A stretch of DNA of 5,372 nt, taken from the NCBI GenBank assembly GCA_003167055.1, contig PMUE01000145.1, forward strand, positions 1 to 5,372. Direction: 5' to 3'. The notes beneath the pieces are model-generated. The model was not told the DNA's origin. It saw only the letters and a list, made by a program, of their open reading frames with translations, and did not search any database. Both the position numbers and the translations under genes were made by a program. Within the stretch, counting starts at the first letter, position 1, and every line of letters begins with the position of its first letter. The stretch is from Vulcanimicrobiota bacterium (GTDB taxonomy: Bacteria; Vulcanimicrobiota; Vulcanimicrobiia; Vulcanimicrobiales; Vulcanimicrobiaceae). Below, piece by piece: positions 1-4,708 of this stretch.

Positions 1-2
1 CA

Positions 3-31
3 TTGACCGAGACTGCTAGGCTTGGTATAAC
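3..31 (+). promoter_or_regulatory. sigma70-type promoter of the fmdB-like gene, near-leaderless
   Basis: TTGACC at 3-8 matches the -35 consensus at five of six bases. TATAAC at 26-31 matches the -10 consensus at five of six, and the spacer is exactly 17 bp. Only 9 nt separate the -10 box from the ATG at 41, so transcription should begin within about four bases of the start codon or on it. No Shine-Dalgarno sequence fits in that space. This points to a leaderless or near-leaderless mRNA. The boxes and spacing are read directly; the start site is inferred. Confidence 0.75.
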
Positions 32-40
32 AGAACGCGT

Positions 41-310
41 ATGCCGCTCTATGATTATCGCTGTGACGCCTGTGGCAAGGTAACCGAGATCCGCCACGGG
101 TTCAATGAGACAAACGCCGAGCCGTGCGCGCAGTGCGGAGGCGCGCTAACGCGCGTCTTCAATCCGGCGCCGATCATTTTCAACGGTTCGGGATTTTACG
201 TTACCGATTCGCGTCCAGCCAAAGGCTCGGGCGGCGAAACGTCGAGCAGCGAGACTTCGAAGCCGAGCGAGAGTCCGAAGCCGAGTTCGTCAAGCGACTC
301 GGCCGCTTAA
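41..310 (+). CDS. FmdB-family zinc-ribbon protein
   Basis: Small 89-residue protein of the FmdB/CxxC_CxxC_SSSS family, named after a putative regulator of the formamidase operon of Methylophilus; the biochemical role of most members is unknown. The N-terminus MPLYDYRC is typical. Two CxxC knuckles (C8/C11 and C29/C32) should bind one zinc ion. They are followed by the family's phenylalanine/glycine segment, seen here as FNGSGFYVTD (residues 47-56). From about residue 63 the chain is a Ser/Pro/Lys/Glu-rich, probably disordered tail, also usual for the family. Length is normal. The ATG is fixed by the family N-terminus and by a promoter ending 9 nt upstream. It is monocistronic in this window, and its TAA overlaps the stop of the convergent methyltransferase gene. 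Family assignment is firm; a regulatory role is only inherited from the family name. Confidence 0.93.
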   Translation: MPLYDYRCDACGKVTEIRHGFNETNAEPCAQCGGALTRVFNPAPIIFNGSGFYVTDSRPAKGSGGETSSSETSKPSESPKPSSSSDSAA

Positions 311-1524
311 GGCAGCGGCGGTTCGTCGCCGCCGTCCGGCGGCTCCCATTCCCATCCGGCATTAGGCGGCGCACCGCCACCAGGTAATCCGAAGCTCGGC
401 GCCTCAGGCGCCACGCCGGGCGGCGTTGCAAACGGCATACCAAACGGCGCGCCTCCGGGTGAGGCTGCTCCGGGTGCGGGCGGCGGCGGCGCTCCAAACG
501 GCAAACCCGCAGCCCCAAAATCAGGAACCGGCGGTACGGCGGGCGCGCGTCGCGGCGCGGGCGGCGGGGTACTAGCAGGCGGCGGTCCAGGTGCCGGCTG
601 CGGCGCCGCTGCAGGTGCAGGCCGTGGCTCGATGGTGTCCGGCGGCGTAATCGCTTTTGGCAGCTCCTCAACCGGGGGCATCTCGTAACCTGACTGCGCG
701 CTCACCTCGGCCTTGCGACGCCGCGACGTCGGTGCAGGCGCCGATTGCGCGGGCGCAGGCAGCACCGCGCGCGTCGGCATGCGCGGCGTAAAGCTCGGCA
801 CCAGTAAATCGCCGGCGGCCGCGCCGACGAGCACATAGCGCGGCGGGGGCAGCAACTGCGCGTCCGAGCGCTGTGCGATCTGCCGCAGTTCATTCATGTA
901 TTCGCGCGGCGCTTCTTCGACCTCAATGGTATCGAGCAGCAACTGCACGGTATCGAGAAGGTATTCACGCGGCGGAACTTTGGCGAAGGCAAAGACGTGT
1001 TGCGAGACGTCGGCCTTCACGCCTTGCAAAAGCTTCTTCCAATATTCGAGCGGCTGGTAGTATTCGAACTGGCCGAGTTCGCGTTTGGCCTGCGAGTACA
1101 GCAAGGCGATGCGCTTGCCGAGTGGATCACCCGGCGGCGCCGGCTCGATGACCGCGACGCGCCGCGCAACGCGCCCAAGCTCGGAGAGCACTTGCGAGTG
1201 AAAGAACGGATCGATCTCGTGCAAGTAGTGATAGGCGATCGCGAGATCAAAGCTGCTGTCTTTCGCCGGAATCACCGACGTGCTCCCGCGCAGTAACTTC
1301 GCGTCGAGCTTGTTGAAACGGTTGATCGGCTCTTGGCGATGCTCGATGACCGTGACGTTCGCTCCGCCGTCGATCGCGTGCTGCACGTACGCGCCGTCCG
1401 GGCCGTACCCGCACACCAGCACTTTGGCATTGGGCACGATCACGATCGATTCCCAGATCAGCGTCTCGAGATAGCGTGCCTCGGCGGCGAATTCGTCGGG
1501 CGAATAAACTGGCTGTTCGTTCAC
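307..1524 (-). CDS. class I SAM-dependent methyltransferase with long Pro/Gly/Ala-rich C-terminal tail
   Basis: Predicted cytoplasmic 405-residue protein. Residues about 15-185 look like a Rossmann-fold class I methyltransferase. Motif I is VLVCGYG (35-41), the acidic residue expected to bind the SAM ribose is E61 in VTVIEHR, and a motif IV-like segment DLAIAYHYLHEID spans 93-105, followed by VAVIEPAPPG (123-132). Residues about 185-240 are helical and may close the domain. From about 245 to 405 the chain is Pro/Ala/Gly-rich, with FG-containing patches (342-381) and a WEW motif near the end (391-393). It is probably disordered. The start is GTG at 1524, within a 4-base overlap with the aroA stop (GTGA on the minus strand). 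A weak GGGAG lies 12 nt upstream, so translational coupling is likely. The substrate is unknown: no feature separates protein, lipid, quinone or small-molecule targets. The gene ends in a stop overlap with the fmdB-like gene. Confidence 0.8.
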   Translation of the reverse strand: MNEQPVYSPDEFAAEARYLETLIWESIVIVPNAKVLVCGYGPDGAYVQHAIDGGANVTVIEHRQEPINRFNKLDAKLLRGSTSVIPAKDSSFDLAIAYHYLHEIDPFFHSQVLSELGRVARRVAVIEPAPPGDPLGKRIALLYSQAKRELGQFEYYQPLEYWKKLLQGVKADVSQHVFAFAKVPPREYLLDTVQLLLDTIEVEEAPREYMNELRQIAQRSDAQLLPPPRYVLVGAAAGDLLVPSFTPRMPTRAVLPAPAQSAPAPTSRRRKAEVSAQSGYEMPPVEELPKAITPPDTIEPRPAPAAAPQPAPGPPPASTPPPAPRRAPAVPPVPDFGAAGLPFGAPPPPAPGAASPGGAPFGMPFATPPGVAPEAPSFGLPGGGAPPNAGWEWEPPDGGDEPPLP

Positions 1525-2810
1525 GCGCGCTGCACGCTCCCAAGAGTTTGAAGAAACGACGGAAAGCTAACGTCGATACTGGCATCGCTATCGATCTCCA
1601 GCGGTCCTGCACCCGCGGCCAACGTCGCCGCGGCCATGGCCGTACGGTGATCGTCGTGGGTTTCGATGCACGCACCGGCGGCGCGCGGTGTGCCCCCCGC
1701 AATCACGAGGCCGTTCGGCGCCGTCTCGACCGCGATGCCGACTGCACCCAGCAGCCGTTCGATTGCTGCGACGCGATCCGATTCCTTCGTACGCAGCTCG
1801 CGCACACCGGTGATTTTCGTTTCCCCGCGCGCAAAGGCGGCGGCTACGGCGAGCACGGGAATCTCATCGATGGCGCGCAGCGCAATGTCGGGTCCAATCG
1901 TAATTCCGCGCAGTTCGGCGTTGCGCACGTATAGATCCGCGACCGGTTCGCCGGCGATCTCGCGCGCATTGCGCAGCTCGATCGCGGCGCCCATCTGGAG
2001 CAGGGCGTCGAGCAGACCGGTACGCGTCGGATTGACGCCGACACCTTCGATCGTGAGTTCGCTGCCGGGCGCAACCGTCGCCGCGACCAGGAAGAATGCG
2101 GCCGACGAGAAGTCGCCGCAGACCGTTACCGGATTGGCGTTCATAATCGCGCTGCCGAGTTCGATCGTGCTGCCGTCCCAACGGATGTTGGCGCCGAGAT
2201 AGCGCAAGAGCCGCTCGGTATGATCGCGTGAATGTTTGTCGGCCGAAATAGCGATCCGTGTGTTGGCAAAGAGCCCGGCGAGCAGCAGCGCCGACTTGAC
2301 TTGTGCCGACGGCGAAACCAGAATGAAGCGCCGCGTCTCGATCTTCGGTGTGCCGTCGATGCGTAGCGGCAGCTTCCCGTCGGTGGTGACAATCTTCGCG
2401 CCAAACGCGCGCAGCTGTGCGGCGACCGGCTCCATCGGGCGGCGGCGCAGTGAATCGTCGCCGTCAAAGTTCGCCGGGACATCGGCGCCGGCGCAGACGC
2501 CCAGCATCATCCGCGCGGTCGAGCCCGAGTTCATGCAATCGAGCGTGCCCATCGGCTCGCGCAGCTGCGTCGCATGAATCGTCAGCGCGTCGCTCGCACT
2601 TCCACTAACGCGGGCGCCCAGCGCGATCAGCGCTTCTAACGTGGCGCGAACGTCACGGCCGGGATTGAGATTGCGAATCTCGAGCGGCTGCGGTGCGGCC
2701 GCCCCCAGGATCAGGGCGCGATGCGAAATCGATTTGTCACCCGGAACGCGGATTGTGCCGCGCAACGGGCCTGGCGCAAAGCTCCGCGGAGTCAGTTCAA
2801 GGCTCGACAT
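1521..2810 (-). CDS. aroA: 3-phosphoshikimate 1-carboxyvinyltransferase (EPSP synthase)
   Basis: Transfers the enolpyruvyl group of PEP to shikimate-3-phosphate to give EPSP, the sixth step of the cytoplasmic shikimate pathway to chorismate. At 429 residues it has the usual full length. Signatures in order: PGDKSISHR (23-31, K26 contacting substrate), NSGSTARMMLG (94-104), RRPMEPV (123-129), SAQVKSALLLAGL (168-180), SRDHTERLL (194-202), GDFSSAAFFLVAA (232-244), DEIPVLAVAAA (315-325), ELRTKESDR (338-346) and DDHRTAMA (386-393). The SAQVKSA and SRDHTE blocks resemble class II enzymes more than the E. coli type. The ATG at 2810 is chosen because the PGDKS motif then falls at the normal distance. 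An upstream in-frame ATG at 2960 would add 50 non-homologous residues lying over the topoisomerase gene. No clear Shine-Dalgarno is visible. It is the first gene of an operon with the downstream methyltransferase. Confidence 0.97.
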   Translation of the reverse strand: MSSLELTPRSFAPGPLRGTIRVPGDKSISHRALILGAAAPQPLEIRNLNPGRDVRATLEALIALGARVSGSASDALTIHATQLREPMGTLDCMNSGSTARMMLGVCAGADVPANFDGDDSLRRRPMEPVAAQLRAFGAKIVTTDGKLPLRIDGTPKIETRRFILVSPSAQVKSALLLAGLFANTRIAISADKHSRDHTERLLRYLGANIRWDGSTIELGSAIMNANPVTVCGDFSSAAFFLVAATVAPGSELTIEGVGVNPTRTGLLDALLQMGAAIELRNAREIAGEPVADLYVRNAELRGITIGPDIALRAIDEIPVLAVAAAFARGETKITGVRELRTKESDRVAAIERLLGAVGIAVETAPNGLVIAGGTPRAAGACIETHDDHRTAMAAATLAAGAGPLEIDSDASIDVSFPSFLQTLGSVQRA

Positions 2811-2835
2811 GGGTTGCCGGTCTTGTTCCACGCGC

Positions 2836-2852
2836 GGGGGCGCTCTGCCCCC
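2836..2852. repeat. perfect 6-bp inverted repeat in the divergent aroA/topIB intergenic region
   Basis: GGGGGC (2836-2841) and GCCCCC (2847-2852) are perfect inverted arms around a 5-base loop. On the plus strand the right arm lies where the -35 element of the topoisomerase promoter would be, 16 bp before TATAAT. On the minus strand the repeat lies 25-42 nt upstream of the aroA ATG and could form a hairpin in the aroA leader if transcription starts before it. There is no T-run on either side, so it is not a classical intrinsic terminator. An operator or leader hairpin is possible but unproven. Confidence 0.6.
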
Positions 2853-2868
2853 ATGTGACGAGGTGACG

Positions 2869-2874
2869 TATAAT
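2869..2874 (+). promoter_or_regulatory. consensus -10 box of the topoisomerase IB gene, probable leaderless start
   Basis: A perfect TATAAT ends 9 nt before the ATG at 2884, the same distance as at the fmdB-like gene. Transcription should start at or within a few bases of the ATG, leaving no room for a Shine-Dalgarno site, and none is visible. A good -35 hexamer is missing at 16-18 bp; that space is taken by the C-run of the inverted repeat. The promoter may therefore be activator-dependent, or recognised mainly through the -10 box. Confidence 0.65.
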
Positions 2875-2883
2875 GGCAAGCAC

Positions 2884-3879
2884 ATGAGTGCAGTAGATGA
2901 GGCAATCGAAGCCGCGCTCGAGGCCGGGCTAAGGTACTCGAGCGATACCGAGCCGGGCATTCGCCGACTACGCCGCGGGAGCGGGTTCCGCTACGTTGCG
3001 CCGGGCGGTCGCGCGCCATCGGCGCGGGATCTCGAACGCATACGATCGCTCGCGATTCCACCTGCGTACCAAGACGTGTGGATCTGTACCGATCCACGCG
3101 GGCATCTTCAGGCGACCGGCCGCGATGCGCGCGGACGAAAGCAATATCGCTATCATCCGGATTGGGCGGCGGCTCGCGACGAAAGCAAATTTCATCGGGT
3201 CGCGGACTTTGGTAAGGCGCTACCGCGTATTCACAAACACGTCAGTGAAAATCTCGCGCGGCCCGGCATTCCGCGCGAGAAGGTACTTGCCACGGTCGTG
3301 TATCTGCTCGAAAACGTGCTGATTCGAGTCGGCAATGAGGAGTACGCACGAGAAAACGAGTCGTACGGTCTGACGACACTCGAGGACCATCACGTGCTTT
3401 TGAAAGGCGATACGGTTCGCTTTCGGTTCAAGGGCAAGAGCGGGGTGCATCACGACGTCGACATCCGCGATCGGCGCGTCGCGAAGGTCATTCGCACCTG
3501 TCAGCACTTACCCGGTCAGCGCCTCTTTGAGTATCTCGATCACGACGGTGACGTGCACCACGTGAACTCGCACGACGTCAATGAATACATTCGTGCCGCG
3601 GCGAGCGAGGAATTTTCAGCCAAGGATTTTCGAACCTGGGGCGGCACGGTGACGTGCTGCGAGCTGCTGCAGCGTGAAGAACCCGCGCAAAGCGAGCGGG
3701 ACGCCAAGGTTCGCATGAATGCCGTCATCAAGATCGTGGCGGGTCGCTTGGGGAACACCGTTGCAGTGTGTCGCAAGGCGTACATCCATCCGGCGGTTCT
3801 TGCGGCCTACCTCGACGGATCGCTTCCTCGGGCGGGCAAGGCGGAGCAGATTATACTCCGCCTGCTCTCACCCCGTTAG
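2884..3879 (+). CDS. poxvirus-type DNA topoisomerase IB
   Basis: 331-residue type IB topoisomerase that nicks one DNA strand through a 3'-phosphotyrosine and relaxes supercoils of either sign without ATP. Full length for the bacterial poxvirus-like family. An N-terminal DNA-binding domain (about 20-105, with GFRYVAPGGR and the YRYHPDW segment) precedes the catalytic domain. Likely catalytic residues, aligned by motif to vaccinia and Deinococcus enzymes, are R148 (RVGNEEY), K185 (FKGKSG), R250 (FRTWGGT), N291 (LGNT) and Y300 (CRKAYIHP). The position that is His in vaccinia is Asn here, as I recall for the Deinococcus enzyme. The ATG at 2884 is preferred because it directly follows the -10 box. 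The same frame stays open upstream to 2641, but that part lies inside aroA and has no homology. It is divergent from aroA and convergent, with overlapping stops, with a small helical protein gene. Confidence 0.95.
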   Translation: MSAVDEAIEAALEAGLRYSSDTEPGIRRLRRGSGFRYVAPGGRAPSARDLERIRSLAIPPAYQDVWICTDPRGHLQATGRDARGRKQYRYHPDWAAARDESKFHRVADFGKALPRIHKHVSENLARPGIPREKVLATVVYLLENVLIRVGNEEYARENESYGLTTLEDHHVLLKGDTVRFRFKGKSGVHHDVDIRDRRVAKVIRTCQHLPGQRLFEYLDHDGDVHHVNSHDVNEYIRAAASEEFSAKDFRTWGGTVTCCELLQREEPAQSERDAKVRMNAVIKIVAGRLGNTVAVCRKAYIHPAVLAAYLDGSLPRAGKAEQIILRLLSPR

Positions 3880-4109
3880 CCGTTGCGGATTTGCCGCTTA
3901 GCGGCGTCCACGTTCGCTTGCACGCGATTTTTGGCCTCATTGGCCATCGACTTTGCCCGCTCTTCGGGCGTCATGTCGTCGTCGATCTCGCGACGCGTAC
4001 GTTCGGCATCGGCGGTCGCGCGATGCGAAGCTTCGTGGATCGTGTCACGTACGTCATCGACGGTTCCCTTGAGAACGTCGGCAGTTTTGTCGAGCGGATC
4101 TTTTTTCAT
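3876..4109 (-). CDS. small charged helical protein of unknown function (LEA/CsbD-like character)
   Basis: 77 residues, strongly hydrophilic, rich in Lys, Arg, Asp, Glu and Ala, and with no Cys, Phe, Trp or Tyr at all. Apart from a break near DDDMTPEER (43-51), it should be nearly all helix, with a first segment around 5-42 and a second around 50-75. This composition resembles small stress-induced LEA-like or CsbD-like proteins, but I cannot place it in a named family by motif. No signal peptide or membrane segment is present. The ATG at 4109 follows a possible weak -10 box (AATGAT on the minus strand) by 9 nt; Shine-Dalgarno support is poor. It diverges from the small membrane protein gene across a 74-bp gap. 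Its TAA overlaps the topoisomerase TAG. That it is real rests on its coherent composition and on filling the gap between two well-supported genes. Confidence 0.7.
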   Translation of the reverse strand: MKKDPLDKTADVLKGTVDDVRDTIHEASHRATADAERTRREIDDDMTPEERAKSMANEAKNRVQANVDAAKRQIRNG

Positions 4110-4171
4110 GATGGGCTGATCATTCCCGAGACGTGTGCAATCGAATCCGGTTCAGCTGACACTTGTCTGGG

Positions 4172-4177
4172 AAAGGA
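4172..4177 (+). promoter_or_regulatory. Shine-Dalgarno site deciding the start of the small membrane protein
   Basis: AAAGGA lies 6 nt before the ATG at 4184, the best ribosome binding site in the window. It rules against the in-frame TTG at 4163, which would add seven non-conserved residues. It also shows that this genome uses led, SD-driven starts beside apparently leaderless ones. Confidence 0.8.
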
Positions 4178-4183
4178 TGGAGC

Positions 4184-4351
4184 ATGGCTGGACTTGCAAA
4201 TCTCATCTGGACCCTGATCGTCATCCTCGTCGTGCTGTGGCTGCTTGGCTTTCTGCTGCACGTCGGTGGGGCGCTCATTCACCTCATCTTGGTCGTCGCC
4301 GTCATTCTTCTGGTTATCAACCTATTGACGGGCCGCGGCGCTCGAGTCTGA
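4184..4351 (+). CDS. lmo0937-type small two-helix membrane protein
   Basis: 55-residue inner-membrane protein with a short N-terminus and two hydrophobic segments at about 8-26 and 30-48. The turn is LHVGGALIH (25-33), and the end is basic (TGRGARV). The pattern of a WTL...VLWLLG first helix, a Gly/His turn and an ILLVINLL second helix ending in a basic tail matches the lmo0937-family small membrane proteins. Their function is unknown, though they are often found near stress genes. An excellent Shine-Dalgarno site 6 nt upstream fixes the start. It is divergent from the charged 77-residue protein, and such a pairing could be stress-induced, which is inference. I find no convincing promoter in the 74-bp gap. 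Its last 30 bp overlap the 3' end of the convergent 128-residue gene. Confidence 0.85.
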   Translation: MAGLANLIWTLIVILVVLWLLGFLLHVGGALIHLILVVAVILLVINLLTGRGARV

Positions 4352-4708
4352 AGACCCGACGACCTCTCGGTCGCTAGCCCGACGCCCGCAGACACGACTC
4401 CACGGGTTTGCGACCGAGAGAAACTCCCAAAAGAGCCGCTGTTCCCGCGCACGATCGAACGAGAGCACCAGGTGGCTGCCGCAATAGGCGCGCCCGCCTA
4501 CGCTCGCGATCTTTGCGCTTTCAACGCGGCACGTGCGCGCATCCGGGAACGGATCTATAAAGAGATGATACGGCGCGTCGGGACCGCTTGCGGCGTAGAG
4601 ACTCCAGTGGCGGACGATCTGCACCTGCCCCGAGGCGAAGGTGCCGAGCAGCACGATCATCGCAACTAGCGCTGCCGCGCCGAAGAAGAAGCACCGATGC
4701 GCGATCAT
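4322..4708 (-). CDS. membrane-anchored or exported protein of unknown function, coupled to multicopper oxidase
   Basis: 128 residues, not recognised. A basic start (MIAHR) and a hydrophobic stretch at about 7-25 look like a signal anchor or an uncleaved signal peptide, placing the rest outside the membrane. The soluble part contains HWSLYAASGPDAPYHLF (34-50), cysteines at 60, 76 and 107 (C60 and C76 could form a disulfide), and FWEFLSVANPW (93-103). It ends in a Ser/Ala/Arg-rich tail. The start is chosen because its ATG overlaps the oxidase TGA as ATGA at 4708-4705, the hallmark of translational coupling. The same frame is open further upstream to 4972, but that part reads antiframe through oxidase-coding sequence. 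The pairing suggests a role alongside the oxidase, such as assembly, anchoring or electron transfer; this is inference. The last 30 bp overlap the lmo0937-type gene, and an 11-bp inverted repeat lies inside the 3' part. Confidence 0.68.
   Translation of the reverse strand: MIAHRCFFFGAAALVAMIVLLGTFASGQVQIVRHWSLYAASGPDAPYHLFIDPFPDARTCRVESAKIASVGGRAYCGSHLVLSFDRAREQRLFWEFLSVANPWSRVCGRRASDREVVGSSDSSAAARQ
4364..4420. repeat. perfect 11-bp inverted repeat with 35-nt spacer at a convergent gene end
   Basis: CTCTCGGTCGC (4364-4374) is the exact reverse complement of GCGACCGAGAG (4410-4420). A further CCCG/CGGG pair (4378-4381 and 4403-4406) could extend the structure inward. The left arm starts 12 nt after the stop of the lmo0937-type gene, where a transcript terminator would be expected. 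The repeat also lies inside the 3' coding part of the opposing 128-residue gene. No T-run follows on either strand, so a classical rho-independent terminator is not supported. It could slow polymerase, protect a 3' end or bind a protein. Confidence 0.65.

Noticed and set aside
470..600. GGC-rich repeats resembling a microsatellite or recombination element
   Set aside because: They are explained by Pro/Gly/Ala codons of the methyltransferase tail. The units are irregular and there is no exact tandem period.
1476..1934. 152-residue plus-strand open frame antisense to aroA
   Set aside because: Arg-rich shadow frame typical of GC-rich coding sequence. The opposing aroA motifs are unmistakable.
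2641..2883. 81-residue upstream extension of topoisomerase IB in the same frame
   Set aside because: It is antisense to the conserved N-terminal part of aroA, and a consensus -10 box lies just before the internal ATG at 2884.
2811..2960. 50-residue upstream extension of aroA to an ATG at 2960
   Set aside because: It lies over the start of the topoisomerase gene and its promoter, and has no resemblance to EPSP synthase. The family start fits the ATG at 2810.
4156..4161. CTGACA as a -35 box for the small membrane protein gene
   Set aside because: At 17 bp spacing no -10-like sequence follows; that place holds the sequence between the ribosome binding site and the start codon.
4163..4183. TTG start adding seven residues to the lmo0937-type protein
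   Set aside because: AAAGGA sits 6 nt before the ATG at 4184, and the family begins close to the first membrane helix.
3768..4217. 149-residue plus-strand open frame
   Set aside because: It begins within the topoisomerase gene in another frame and covers the complement of the 77-residue protein. Its composition is irregular and it has no supporting start signal.
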